Source: Streptomyces sp. R44 (GTDB lineage Bacteria; Actinomycetota; Actinomycetes; Streptomycetales; Streptomycetaceae). From it: a stretch of DNA of 64,000 nucleotides. Shown here piece by piece: positions 1 through 8,305 of this stretch. The position numbers and the translations under genes are program-made. How positions within the stretch are numbered: position 1 is the stretch's first letter; each line of letters starts with the position of its first letter. The notes beneath the pieces were generated by a model. It was given only the letters and a program-made list of their open reading frames with translations. It had not been told where the DNA came from and did not search any database. The DNA is taken from assembly GCF_041053105.1 (NCBI RefSeq), contig NZ_CP163444.1:3782001-3846000 (forward strand). Reading direction: 5' to 3'.

Positions 1-294
1 GCGCACGGACACCGCACCGGTCACGATCTCCCGGTTCGCGGTCCGCGGATTACGCGCGTCGATCTCGCGGTCGATGATCCGGTTGCAGGCCATGGCGAAG
101 GTCCGCAGCCCCACCATGCAGACGGTGACGAGGAAGAGCGTCCACCAGTGGATGTTCCGGTCGAGCTGGAACATCGCCGTGAGCGAGGCGATGTAGGCGA
201 AGGGCAGCGCGAAGACCGAGTGCTCGATCATCACGAGCCGGAGGAACGCCTTGGTGCGCCCCGGCTGGGCGCCGGGCACGGCCGCGGTGGTCAC
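1..294 (-). CDS. mqnP: MqnP, UbiA-type prenyltransferase for menaquinone (5' part only)
   Basis: This is the first 98 residues of a membrane prenyltransferase; the rest lies beyond the window edge. The UbiA signature Asn-x3-Asp-x3-Asp is visible as NRIIDREID (N71, D75, D79), which binds Mg2+-prenyl diphosphate. Hydrophobic segments flank it at about residues 25-42 and 52-70. In the futalosine pathway MqnP attaches the polyprenyl chain to 1,4-dihydroxy-6-naphthoate. The GTG start overlaps the stop of the upstream decarboxylase gene by four bases (GTGA), which suggests translational coupling. The futalosine assignment rests on the UbiA/UbiD pairing in a Streptomyces-like genome; UbiA membership itself is clear. 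Confidence 0.85.
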   Translation of the reverse strand, partial: MTTAAVPGAQPGRTKAFLRLVMIEHSVFALPFAYIASLTAMFQLDRNIHWWTLFLVTVCMVGLRTFAMACNRIIDREIDARNPRTANREIVTGAVSVR

Positions 295-1742
295 AGCCCG
301 TACTCCTTCCAGCGGCGGTCCACCAGGGCCGCGGTCGCCGGGTCCGACTCCACCATGTCCGGCCAGCCGCCGTCCCGGGTGTAGCCCTCCTCCGGCAGCT
401 TCTTCGTGGCGTCGATACCGGCCTTGCCGCCCCAGAACTGCTGGTAGGAGGCGTGGTCGAGATGGTCGACGGGCCCCTCGACGACGGTGAGGTCGCGGGA
501 GTAGTCCGTGTTCCCCAGCGCCCTCCACGAGACCTCGTGGAGATCGTGCACGTCGCAGTCCTTGTCGACCACGATGATCAGCTTGGTCAGCGACATCATG
601 TGCGCGCCCCAGATGGCGTGCATGACCTTCTGCGCGTGCTTCGGGTACTTCTTGTCGATCGAGACGATCGCGCAGTTGTGGAAGCCGCCCGACTCCGGCA
701 GGTGGTAGTCGACGATGTCCGGCACGATGATCTTGAGGAGCGGCAGGAAGAAGCGCTCCGTGGCCCGCCCGAGCGGCCCGTCCTCGGTCGGCGGCCTGCC
801 GACGACGATCGACTGCAGCAGCGGACGCTTCCGCATGGTGATGCAGTCGATCTTCAGGGCGGGGAAGGGCTCCTGCGGGGTGTAGAAGCCGGTGTGGTCG
901 CCGAAGGGGCCCTCCGGCAGCATCTCGCCGGGCTCCAGCCAGCCCTCGACGACGACCTCGGCGTTGGCCGGGACCTGGAGCGGGACGGTCTTGCAGTCGA
1001 CCATCTCGATCCGCTTGCCCTGCACGAAGCCGGCGAAGAGGTACTCGTCGATGTCACCGGGCAGCGGGGCGGTGGAGGCGTACGTGACGGCCGGCGGGCA
1101 GCCGAAGGCGATCGCGACCGGCAGCCGCTCGCCGCGCTCGGCGGCGACCGCGTAGTGGTTGCGGCTGTCCTTGTGGATCTGCCAGTGCATGCCGATGGTG
1201 CGCTTGTCGTGCCGCTGGAGCCGGTAGAGCCCCAGGTTCCGCACGCCGGTCTCGGGGTGCTTCGTGTGGGTGAGGCCCAGGTTGAAGAAGGAGCCGCCGT
1301 CCTTGGGCCAGGTGAACAGCGCCGGAAGGAGGTCGAGGTCGACGTCGTCCCCGGTGAGGACGACTTCCTGGACCGGGGCGTCCTTCACCTTCTTCGGCGG
1401 CACGTGGACCATCGAGCCCAGCTTCCCGAAGGCCTCGCGGACCCCGACGAAGCCGTGCGGCAGCTCCGGCTTGAGGAGCCCGCCGATCTTCTCGCTGATC
1501 TCGCCGTACGACTTCAGACCGAGCGCCTTGAGGAGGCGGCGGTCCGTGCCGAAGACGTTCATCGCGAGGGGCATCGAGGAGCCCTTGACGTTCTCGAAGA
1601 GAAGCGCCGGACCTCCCGCCTTGTTCACCCGGTCGACGATCTCCCCGACCTCCAGGTACGGGTCGACTTCGGCCTTGATGCGCTTGAGGTCGCCTTCGCG
1701 CTCCAGGGCCCTGAGCAGCGAGCGGAGATCGTCGTAAGCCAT
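291..1742 (-). CDS. mqnL: Menaquinone biosynthesis decarboxylase, UbiD family (MqnL)
   Basis: A full-length 483-residue UbiD-family decarboxylase, typical for the family. The active-site segment [11 protein letters not shown], which carries acidic residues of the prenyl-FMN site, is present around residue 275, and [15 protein letters not shown] matches the conserved substrate/cofactor region. UbiD enzymes use prenylated FMN for reversible aromatic decarboxylation. In futalosine-pathway bacteria the family member next to mqnP removes the carboxylate of the prenylated dihydroxynaphthoate. It is co-transcribed with mqnP (4-nt overlap). The ATG at 1742 is the only start upstream of the conserved N-terminus ([19 protein letters not shown]). 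Confidence 0.9.
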   Translation of the reverse strand: MAYDDLRSLLRALEREGDLKRIKAEVDPYLEVGEIVDRVNKAGGPALLFENVKGSSMPLAMNVFGTDRRLLKALGLKSYGEISEKIGGLLKPELPHGFVGVREAFGKLGSMVHVPPKKVKDAPVQEVVLTGDDVDLDLLPALFTWPKDGGSFFNLGLTHTKHPETGVRNLGLYRLQRHDKRTIGMHWQIHKDSRNHYAVAAERGERLPVAIAFGCPPAVTYASTAPLPGDIDEYLFAGFVQGKRIEMVDCKTVPLQVPANAEVVVEGWLEPGEMLPEGPFGDHTGFYTPQEPFPALKIDCITMRKRPLLQSIVVGRPPTEDGPLGRATERFFLPLLKIIVPDIVDYHLPESGGFHNCAIVSIDKKYPKHAQKVMHAIWGAHMMSLTKLIIVVDKDCDVHDLHEVSWRALGNTDYSRDLTVVEGPVDHLDHASYQQFWGGKAGIDATKKLPEEGYTRDGGWPDMVESDPATAALVDRRWKEYGL

Positions 1743-1831
1743 AGGGGCCAGTATCGGTCACGGGCTAGGCTTGGCCTGTCACCGGGGCCGCCGCAACCGG
1801 CCCCGCCGCTGCTTCCAGGGGGCTGCACCAC

Positions 1832-2221
1832 ATGCTCAGGGCACTGATGTACATCCTGCCGCTGGCGCTGACGATCTACGCGTTCATCGACTGCCTGAAC
1901 ACCCCCGAGGACGAGGCCAAGCACCTGCCGAAGGTGGTCTGGGTCATCATCATCCTGCTGTTCTGGATCGTGGGCCCGATCGTCTGGTTCGCCGCGGGCA
2001 AGATGCGCCGCGCGCCCGCCGGAGGCCGTACGCCCTCCGAGTGGCACAGGAACCACCGCCAAGAGTGGGTCGCCCCGGACGACAACCCGGAGTTCCTGAA
2101 GTCCCTCCGCGAGGAGAACAAGAAGGACGAGTCGCTCCTCAAGGACTGGGAGGCGGACCTGCGCCGCCGCGAGGAGGAGCTGAAGCGGCGCGAGCAGGGC
2201 GAGGACAAGGGCGAGAGCTGA
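1832..2221 (+). CDS. PLDc_N domain membrane protein
   Basis: A 129-residue protein with two closely spaced hydrophobic helices (about residues 5-20 and 31-52, VVWVIIILLFWIVGPIVWF), followed by a charged Lys/Arg/Glu tail predicted to form a coiled coil. This is the phospholipase D-nuclease N-terminal (PLDc_N) domain without any catalytic HKD motif, so enzymatic activity is not expected. It is divergent from mqnL. Its TGA overlaps the ATG of the following LysR gene (TGATG), so the two are probably co-transcribed. Function unknown; it sits in the inner membrane with a cytoplasmic tail. Confidence 0.8.
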   Translation: MLRALMYILPLALTIYAFIDCLNTPEDEAKHLPKVVWVIIILLFWIVGPIVWFAAGKMRRAPAGGRTPSEWHRNHRQEWVAPDDNPEFLKSLREENKKDESLLKDWEADLRRREEELKRREQGEDKGES

Positions 2222-3105
2222 TGGAGCTACGGCTCCTGGCGACCTTCGAGAAGGTGGCCGACGTCCTCTCCTTCACCCGGGCGGCGGCGGAACTGGGCTA
2301 CGCCCAGTCGAGCGTCACGGCCCAGATCAGGTCGCTGGAGTCCTCCCTCGGGGTGGAACTCTTCGAACGCCTGGGATCCAGGATCCGCCTGACGGAGGCC
2401 GGGGAACGTCTCCTTCCGTACGCCCGCCGGATGGCGGACCTGGCGGAGGAGGCGCGTACGGCGGTGGCGGTCACGGAGGAGCCCGCGGGCCCGATCGCGG
2501 TCGGCACGATGGAGTCCCTCACCTCGTACCGGCTGCCGGCGCTCCTGGAGTACTTCCACCACCGCTACCCGAAGGTGCGGCTGACGCTGCGCCCCACGCT
2601 CGGCGACGAGACCCGGCAGGCGCTGCGGCAGGGCACGTACGACGTGGGCTTCCTGATGGAGCCGGAGACGGAACACGAGGGCCTGGAGTCGGAGGTCCTC
2701 GCGCCGGAGCCGCTGGTCCTGGTGGCGGCCCCGAACCATCCCCTGGTCGGGCGTACGGGTCTGACGAGCGCGGACCTGGCCGACGCCCGGCTCGTGGGCA
2801 CCGAGCCGGGCTGCCCGTACCGCGACCTGTTCGAGGCGGAGCTGCGGGAGTGGGCGCCGCCGTTCATGGAGTTCGGCACGATCGAGGCGACGAAGCGGGG
2901 CGTGGCGGCGGGCCTGGGGGTGGCGCTGCTGCCGAGGGTGACGGTCGAGGAGGAACTGGCGGGCGGGACCCTGGTGCCGCTGTCCTGGGAGGCCCCGTTC
3001 ACCCTGTTCACGCAGCTCGCGTGGCGGCGGGGGAAGCGGCTTCCGGCGCATGTGCGGCTGTTCGTGGAGCAGGCGCGGCGGCTGGTGTCCGAGCAGCGAG
3101 GGTGA
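2221..3105 (+). CDS. LysR-family transcriptional regulator
   Basis: A 294-residue LysR regulator. The N-terminal winged helix-turn-helix spans about residues 1-60 (LATFEKVADVLSFTRAAAEL; SSVTAQIRSLESSLGVELFER). The C-terminal LysR substrate-binding domain starts near residue 88 (GPIAVGTMESLTSYRLPALL). The ATG at 2221 is fixed by overlap with the stop of the preceding gene. The 3' end overlaps the convergent EamA transporter gene by about 98 nt. LysR regulators often control a neighbouring gene, so the transporter is the natural candidate target, but no operator could be identified. The effector is unknown. Confidence 0.93.
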   Translation: MELRLLATFEKVADVLSFTRAAAELGYAQSSVTAQIRSLESSLGVELFERLGSRIRLTEAGERLLPYARRMADLAEEARTAVAVTEEPAGPIAVGTMESLTSYRLPALLEYFHHRYPKVRLTLRPTLGDETRQALRQGTYDVGFLMEPETEHEGLESEVLAPEPLVLVAAPNHPLVGRTGLTSADLADARLVGTEPGCPYRDLFEAELREWAPPFMEFGTIEATKRGVAAGLGVALLPRVTVEEELAGGTLVPLSWEAPFTLFTQLAWRRGKRLPAHVRLFVEQARRLVSEQRG

Positions 3106-3931
3106 CCTTGAGGCTGGCGAGCACGATCAGCGGGACGCCGAGCGCCTGGACGAGCCCGATGTGATGCCCGTACACCGCCCAGTCGACGCCCATGGCGACG
3201 GCGGGGTAGGTGAAGGCGAGGACGGCGATCTTGCTGGTGGGCAGCTTGGCGTAGGCGGCGTACATCAGCACGTACATGAGCCCGGTGTGGATGAACCCGA
3301 GCCCGACGAGCCACCCCCACCCGCCCCCGCTGACGCCTCCGAAGCGGACGAAGGGCAGCAGCAACGGCATCCCGACGAGCACCTGGACGAGGGCGATGAG
3401 GTGGGGCCGTACGCCGGTGACGCGCTTGGTGACGAAGGTGGCGAGGGCGTAGAGGACGGCGGCGGCGAGGGCGAACCCGAGCCCGGCGAGGGAGCCGGTG
3501 TCGCCGGGCCGCACGCCGGACACGAGCACGAGCCCGCCGAAGGCGAGGGCGAGCCACCCGAGCTTGGACCGGGAGATCCGCTCCTTCAGGAGGACGGCCC
3601 CGAGGAGCACGAGGAAGAACGGCTGGGTGTGGTAGACGACGGTGGCGAGGGAGATGGAGGTGGCCGCGTACGCCTCGAAGAGGAAAACCCAGTTGAAGAC
3701 GATGAACACTCCGCCGAGCGCCGCCAGGCCCAGCTTCCTCGCGGTGAAGCCGTGCCCGGTGAAGAAGCCCCGGACGAGGCTGTAGGCGCCGAGGGCGACG
3801 GCCCCGAAGAGGCAGCGGAAGAACACCACCTCGAAGGGCGAGGCCCCGGACTCGACGACGAAGACGCCGAGGGTGCCGGAGAGCACCATGGCGAGGGTCA
3901 GTTCAAGGGTTCCCCTGGTCTCGTTTCTCAT
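3008..3931 (-). CDS. EamA-family (drug/metabolite transporter) permease
   Basis: A 307-residue integral membrane protein with about ten hydrophobic segments arranged as two EamA repeats, the architecture of DMT-superfamily exporters. The repeats begin near residue 7 (LELTLAMVLSGTLGVFVVES) and residue 150 (GLGFALAAAVLYALATFVTK). Start chosen at the ATG of MRNETRG, the first before the first membrane helix. The Ala/Pro-rich C-terminal tail (about 30 residues) lies in the region overlapping the convergent LysR gene, which explains its unusual composition. Substrate unknown; amino acids or small metabolites are typical of the family. Confidence 0.88.
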   Translation of the reverse strand: MRNETRGTLELTLAMVLSGTLGVFVVESGASPFEVVFFRCLFGAVALGAYSLVRGFFTGHGFTARKLGLAALGGVFIVFNWVFLFEAYAATSISLATVVYHTQPFFLVLLGAVLLKERISRSKLGWLALAFGGLVLVSGVRPGDTGSLAGLGFALAAAVLYALATFVTKRVTGVRPHLIALVQVLVGMPLLLPFVRFGGVSGGGWGWLVGLGFIHTGLMYVLMYAAYAKLPTSKIAVLAFTYPAVAMGVDWAVYGHHIGLVQALGVPLIVLASLKVTLAARTPAAAPAPRTAAHAPEAASPAATRAA

Positions 3932-4092
3932 GGGAACGACGCTACGAAGGGCCGGCGGCCCGGTCCACGAGCCAGTGGGGCGTCCTGCCGATGGGCCCGA
4001 TCGGCGGAGCCGATGGGGGCCCGGAATACCTGCGGGAGAACCGGAGTTGGCACCGGGACACCCCTTGCCTCCCCCTTGGACCCGGAGCAGAC

Positions 4093-4713
4093 ATGACCCC
4101 CGAAGCCGCACGTGGCACGAACCGCTCGTTCCTCTTCGTCCTCGGCAGCTCCCGCGCCGACGGCAACTCCGAGGCACTGGCCCGCGAGGCCGCCGCGCAC
4201 CTGCCCGCCGACATTCCGCAGCGCTGGGTGGACCTGAACCGCCTCTCCCTCCCCGACTTCCAGGACGGCCGCCACGAGGCCGCCGGCCGGCAGACCGACG
4301 AGGTGGAGGAGGAGCTGCGGCGGGCCACGGTGGAGGCCACCGACCTCGTGATCGTCTCGCCGCTCTACTGGTACAGCCTCTCGGCCCAGACCAAGCGGTA
4401 CCTGGACTACTGGTCGGGCTGGCTCAACGTGCCGGGCTCGGACTTCAAGGAGCGCATGGCGGGCGGCACGCTCTGGGGCGTGACGGCGATGGCGCACGAC
4501 GAGCACGAGGTCGCGGACGGCCTGGTGACGACCCTCAACCACTCGGCGGCCTACCTGCGGATGCACTTCGGCGGAGTCCTGAAGGGAAGCGCCTCCCGCC
4601 CCGGCCAGATACAGGAGGACGAGCAGGCCCTGATCCGCGCGAAGACCTTCTTCCACCAGCAGACCCCTCTCGCCCGCTTCCCCTACGAGGAGGAGTCCGA
4701 CGCGGTCGCGTGA
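4093..4713 (+). CDS. NAD(P)H-dependent FMN reductase / flavodoxin-like protein
   Basis: A 206-residue flavodoxin-fold protein of the NADPH-dependent FMN reductase family. The FMN phosphate loop is GSSRADGNSEALA near residue 15, and the second flavin-contacting loop is SPLYWYSLSAQTKRYLDYW near residue 95. Start chosen at the ATG at 4093 because a GGAG ribosome site lies six bases upstream (4084-4087) and the conserved fold begins directly after it; in-frame codons further upstream add an unlikely sequence. The expected role is NAD(P)H-driven reduction of flavin, quinone or similar acceptors in the cytoplasm. The exact substrate cannot be read from sequence. Confidence 0.85.
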   Translation: MTPEAARGTNRSFLFVLGSSRADGNSEALAREAAAHLPADIPQRWVDLNRLSLPDFQDGRHEAAGRQTDEVEEELRRATVEATDLVIVSPLYWYSLSAQTKRYLDYWSGWLNVPGSDFKERMAGGTLWGVTAMAHDEHEVADGLVTTLNHSAAYLRMHFGGVLKGSASRPGQIQEDEQALIRAKTFFHQQTPLARFPYEEESDAVA

Positions 4714-4744
4714 GGCCGGCTCCCCGGTGGGGAAGGCTCCCCGT

Positions 4745-5197
4745 ATGGATCTGGAACTGGCGCGGCGGTGGCTCGGGGTCGCGGTCGGCGAGGCGCGGGC
4801 CGGGGGCTCCGAGGGCGGGATCCCCATCGGGGCCGCCCTCTACGGGCCCGACGGGGTGCTGCTCGGGCGCGGGCGCAACCGGCGGGTGCAGGACGGGGAC
4901 CCGTCCATGCACGCCGAGACCGCCGCCTTCCGGGACGCCGGCCGGCAGCGCTCGTACCGGGGGACGACGATGGTCACGACCCTCTCGCCCTGCTGGTACT
5001 GCTCCGGGCTCGTGCGCCAGTTCGGGATCTCCCGGGTGGTGGTCGGGGAGGCCGAGACCTTCCACGGCGGGCACGAGTGGCTCGCGGAGCACGGGGTCGA
5101 GGTCGTCGTGCTCGGTGATCCCGGGTGCGTCGAGCTGATGCGTACCTTCATCGAGAAGAACCCGGCGCTGTGGAACGAGGACATCGGGGATGAGTGA
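4745..5197 (+). CDS. Cytidine/cytosine deaminase-like zinc enzyme
   Basis: A 150-residue member of the CMP/dCMP deaminase fold. Both zinc motifs are present: HAE (MHAETAAF, about residue 56) with the catalytic glutamate, and PCWYC (about residues 82-86). Length and motif spacing resemble yeast-type cytosine deaminases, so conversion of cytosine to uracil and ammonia is the most likely reaction; a guanine- or other nucleobase-deaminase role is possible. The ATG at 4745 starts directly before the first helix; an in-frame GTG 18 nt upstream is also possible. The stop overlaps the start of the downstream oxygenase gene by eight bases, so translation is probably coupled. Confidence 0.85.
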   Translation: MDLELARRWLGVAVGEARAGGSEGGIPIGAALYGPDGVLLGRGRNRRVQDGDPSMHAETAAFRDAGRQRSYRGTTMVTTLSPCWYCSGLVRQFGISRVVVGEAETFHGGHEWLAEHGVEVVVLGDPGCVELMRTFIEKNPALWNEDIGDE

Positions 5198-6098
5198 AGC
5201 CGACCTTCCTGTCATCGACCTCGGCCGCGACCCGGCCCCGCAGCTGCCCGCCGTCGACCGTGCCCTGCGCGAGGCCGGGTTCCTGCTCGTCACCGGGCAC
5301 GGTGTGGATGTCGGGCTGCGGGCGGAGATCCGGGACGTCGCCCGGCGGTTCTTCCGTCTTCCCGCCGCCGTCAAGGAGCCGTACGCCGTGCGGGTCGGCG
5401 GGCGGGGGTGGCTCGGACCGGGGGCGGAGGCCAACGGGTACGCGGAGGGTACGGCGACCCCGCCCGATCTGAAGGAGTCGCTCTCCTTCGCGGCCGACGA
5501 GCCGACCGGGGACCCCGCCGTGGACGCGGAGTGGTTCCTGCCCAATACGTGGCCCGCCGAGGTGCCCGAGCTCAGACCGCTCGTCGAGACCTACCTGGTC
5601 GCCATGAAGTCGCTCTCCGACCGGGTGCTCGATCTGCTCGGTGTCGCGCTCGGCGAGGAGCGGGACTTCTTCACCCGGCACACCGGACATCCCACCTTCG
5701 GTTTCAACGTGAACTGGTATCCGGGGCGGGAGCGGACCGGCGATCCGGAGCCCGGGCAGTTCCGTATCGGACCGCACACGGACTTCGGCACGGTCACCGT
5801 CCTCGACCGGGAGGCGGGGAAGGGGGGACTGCAGGTGTTCACCGACCGTGCCGGGTGGCAGGACGCTCCGTTCGACCCGGCCGCGTTCACCGTCAACATC
5901 GGCGATCTGATGGCGGGATGGACCGGTGGGCGGTGGCGGTCCGGTCGGCACCGTGTGCTGCCGCCGCCGGCCGACGCGCCCTCCGAGGAGCTGATGTCGC
6001 TGGTGTACTTCTACGAGTGCACGCCCGGGACGACGATCCACGGCATCGAGTCGCACGCGTACCTGCGCGCCCAGCTCGACGCCATCGCCGCCGACTGA
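5190..6098 (+). CDS. Isopenicillin N synthase-type Fe(II)/2-oxoglutarate oxygenase
   Basis: A 302-residue protein with the N-terminal DIOX_N region (LPVIDLGRDPAPQLP; REAGFLLVTGHGV) and a C-terminal 2OG-Fe(II) oxygenase domain. The iron facial triad is visible: H196 and D198 in GPHTDFG, and H254 in SGRHRV. The strand that usually carries the Arg-x-Ser cosubstrate anchor reads L268-M269-S270, so the arginine seems to be replaced. Such enzymes hydroxylate, desaturate or cyclise small molecules. The upstream deaminase overlaps it by eight bases, which hints at a nucleobase or related substrate, but that is inference. Confidence 0.88.
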   Translation: MSEADLPVIDLGRDPAPQLPAVDRALREAGFLLVTGHGVDVGLRAEIRDVARRFFRLPAAVKEPYAVRVGGRGWLGPGAEANGYAEGTATPPDLKESLSFAADEPTGDPAVDAEWFLPNTWPAEVPELRPLVETYLVAMKSLSDRVLDLLGVALGEERDFFTRHTGHPTFGFNVNWYPGRERTGDPEPGQFRIGPHTDFGTVTVLDREAGKGGLQVFTDRAGWQDAPFDPAAFTVNIGDLMAGWTGGRWRSGRHRVLPPPADAPSEELMSLVYFYECTPGTTIHGIESHAYLRAQLDAIAAD

Positions 6099-6213
6099 CC
6101 TGCCCCGGGCCCACTGCCGGCCGAAGCACCCCTGAAGAGAAGAACGAAAAGCCGGGCTACTTCCCAACACCCTGTCGATATCCTGGAATTGACGATGTGA
6201 CGGGGCACATCTC

Positions 6214-8301
6214 GTGGGGAAGCAGGGGGGGTTGCGGGTGGACAGAGAGCTGTACGGCCGCGAGGCGGTCCTGGACGACGGCGGGCTCGTCGCGCGGCTC
6301 GTCGGGCTCACCGCCAAGGGGGCCGCGCGCGTCGCGTACGAGCACGGGGACGACCCGCCGGTCACCGTCTTCACCGGCGGGCGCGGCATGGGGAAGACCG
6401 CCCTGCTCAAGGAGGTCCGCAACCGCTACAAGGGCTACACCCCGCTCGCGTTGCTCGACTGCGCCCACCTCGAACCGCCCGCCGACCACGGCCCCGGCTG
6501 GACCCCGGTCACCGGCGCCCTCGCCGAGCTGGCCGTACAGCTGTCACCGAAGGTCCTCGGCGCCCGGCCCGTCCGCTTCCCCCGGCTCTCGCTCGGCCTG
6601 GTCGCGGTCGCCGCGCTCGGCTGGTCCCAGGAGGACGACGAGCGGGCCCGGCGCGACCTCCAGCGGCTCGGGCCGCTCCTCGCGACCGTCGACGCGACCC
6701 GCGGTGCCGCCGCCAACTGGGTCGGCAAGGTCCTCGCCAAGCTCGCCGCCACCTTCGCCGACGCCGCCGTCCCGCTCGCCGGACTGCTCGCCGAGGCCAC
6801 CGTGGAGACCGTCCTGGAGGAGGTGTTCGGCCGGCTCCAGCGCGCCTCCGAGAGCTGGTACGGCGCCTATCGCAACGCCGGCGGACGCGGCAAGGCCGGA
6901 CTCCAGCAGCTCGCCGTCGACTTCGAGCAGGGCGGCAGGCGCCGCCGCGAGGCCGAGGACTTCCTCGTCGGCGCCCTCACCGAGGACCTGCTGACCGCCT
7001 ACACCGGCCTCCGCCGCGGCAGCCGGATCGGCAGGCCCCTGCTCCTCCTCGACAACGCCCACGAACCGCTCGGCCGGCAGCTCGTCGAGCCGATCCTGCG
7101 CGCCCGCTCCGCCGAGGGCCGCCGCGACAAGGTCGTCGTCCTCGCCGGCTCCCGGGTCCGCGACCACGAGGGCCTGCGCCAGGCCACCCGCACCCGGCTG
7201 CCGGAGACCGCGCACCGGGCGCCCTGCCCGCGCGGGACGAGCGTCGGCTCCGGCATCCTCGCCGTCGAACTGACCCCGCTCTCCCCCGCCCAGACCCGGT
7301 CCGCCTTCGACCGCCACGACCCGGCGGGCCGCACCCACGCCGAACTCTCCCGCGCCGTCCACCGGCTGACCGGCGGCCGCCCCCTCGGCGTCGCCCTCCT
7401 CGGCCAGGCCGTCCGCCAGACCCCCGCCGAACTGCGGGCCGGCCTCACCCCCGGCGGGCTCCTCGACCTCACCGTGGAGCTGCGCGAGGACGCCCCGCCG
7501 GTGCCCGTCGCCCCCACGCTCCTCGCCGAACTCCTGCCGGTGCGCCGACCGGGGCCGTACGCCGTGCTCGCCGCGACCCACGACGAGGAGTCCGCCCGGA
7601 TGCTCGCCCACGCCCGGCTCCAGGCCGAGTCCCTGGACGGGGACGTGGCGCTGCGGGTCCGCGACCAGCTGCGCGCCGAGAACTGGGGCGAGGGCCCCGC
7701 CCACTTCGTCGCCGACCCGCTGCTGCGCGCGCTGCTCCTGTACCGGCTCCGCTTCGAGGACGACGACCATCCGCGGTACGCCGCCTGGCACGCCGTCCAC
7801 GAGACCCTCTACCGGCACTACGGCCCGGCCCCCGGCCCGTACCGCCTCCACCACGCCCTCGCCCTCGGCCGCGCCGAGGAGGCCGTCACGCACCTGCGGG
7901 AGACCTTCCCCCGGCAGGACGTGCTCGGCTGGCTCGGCACGCTCCGGTTCGTCGCCGCCGCCCCGTATCCGCGTGAGCGCGGCCGGCCCGGCCCCGACCC
8001 GCGCCGTGCGGTCGCCCTCGGCGAGGAGCCGGCCGGCGCCCTCCCGGACGGCCTCGACGCCGACACCACCGCGCTCCACCTCTCCGTACGGCGCCTGCTG
8101 CACGCCGTATGGCTGCTCACCGATCCGCTCGCACTGCCCGACGACGAGGTCGCCGACCTGCTCGCGCACGAGCTGCGCCGGCTCTCCGGCCGCCATCTGA
8201 CGGGCAGCGGTTCACTCTGGGACGCGGCGGGCCAGTGGCCGCGCGACATCCGTGCCTGGCGGGAGCTGTCGCTGCCGCCGGCCCGTGAGATCGGAGTCTG
8301 A
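6214..8301 (+). CDS. P-loop NTPase (AAA/STAND-like), large regulatory ATPase
   Basis: A 695-residue protein (687 if the GTG at 6238, preceded by a G-rich ribosome site, is used). Walker A is GGRGMGKT at about residues 55-62 and a Walker B-like strand is LLLLDN with D280. A small helical winged segment after the ATPase core and an all-helical C-terminal half resemble STAND/NACHT-type signal ATPases, but no WD40, TPR or effector domain could be recognised. The downstream periplasmic-binding-protein gene starts four bases after its stop, so the two products probably act together, the ATPase in the cytoplasm and its partner outside. Biological role unknown. Confidence 0.75.
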   Translation: MGKQGGLRVDRELYGREAVLDDGGLVARLVGLTAKGAARVAYEHGDDPPVTVFTGGRGMGKTALLKEVRNRYKGYTPLALLDCAHLEPPADHGPGWTPVTGALAELAVQLSPKVLGARPVRFPRLSLGLVAVAALGWSQEDDERARRDLQRLGPLLATVDATRGAAANWVGKVLAKLAATFADAAVPLAGLLAEATVETVLEEVFGRLQRASESWYGAYRNAGGRGKAGLQQLAVDFEQGGRRRREAEDFLVGALTEDLLTAYTGLRRGSRIGRPLLLLDNAHEPLGRQLVEPILRARSAEGRRDKVVVLAGSRVRDHEGLRQATRTRLPETAHRAPCPRGTSVGSGILAVELTPLSPAQTRSAFDRHDPAGRTHAELSRAVHRLTGGRPLGVALLGQAVRQTPAELRAGLTPGGLLDLTVELREDAPPVPVAPTLLAELLPVRRPGPYAVLAATHDEESARMLAHARLQAESLDGDVALRVRDQLRAENWGEGPAHFVADPLLRALLLYRLRFEDDDHPRYAAWHAVHETLYRHYGPAPGPYRLHHALALGRAEEAVTHLRETFPRQDVLGWLGTLRFVAAAPYPRERGRPGPDPRRAVALGEEPAGALPDGLDADTTALHLSVRRLLHAVWLLTDPLALPDDEVADLLAHELRRLSGRHLTGSGSLWDAAGQWPRDIRAWRELSLPPAREIGV

Positions 8302-8305
8302 CGCC

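Noticed and set aside
453..1847. A 464-codon plus-strand frame opposite mqnL
   Set aside because: It mirrors the decarboxylase gene in the complementary frame and has an Asp/Arg/Val composition typical of antisense frames in high-G+C DNA. No domain.
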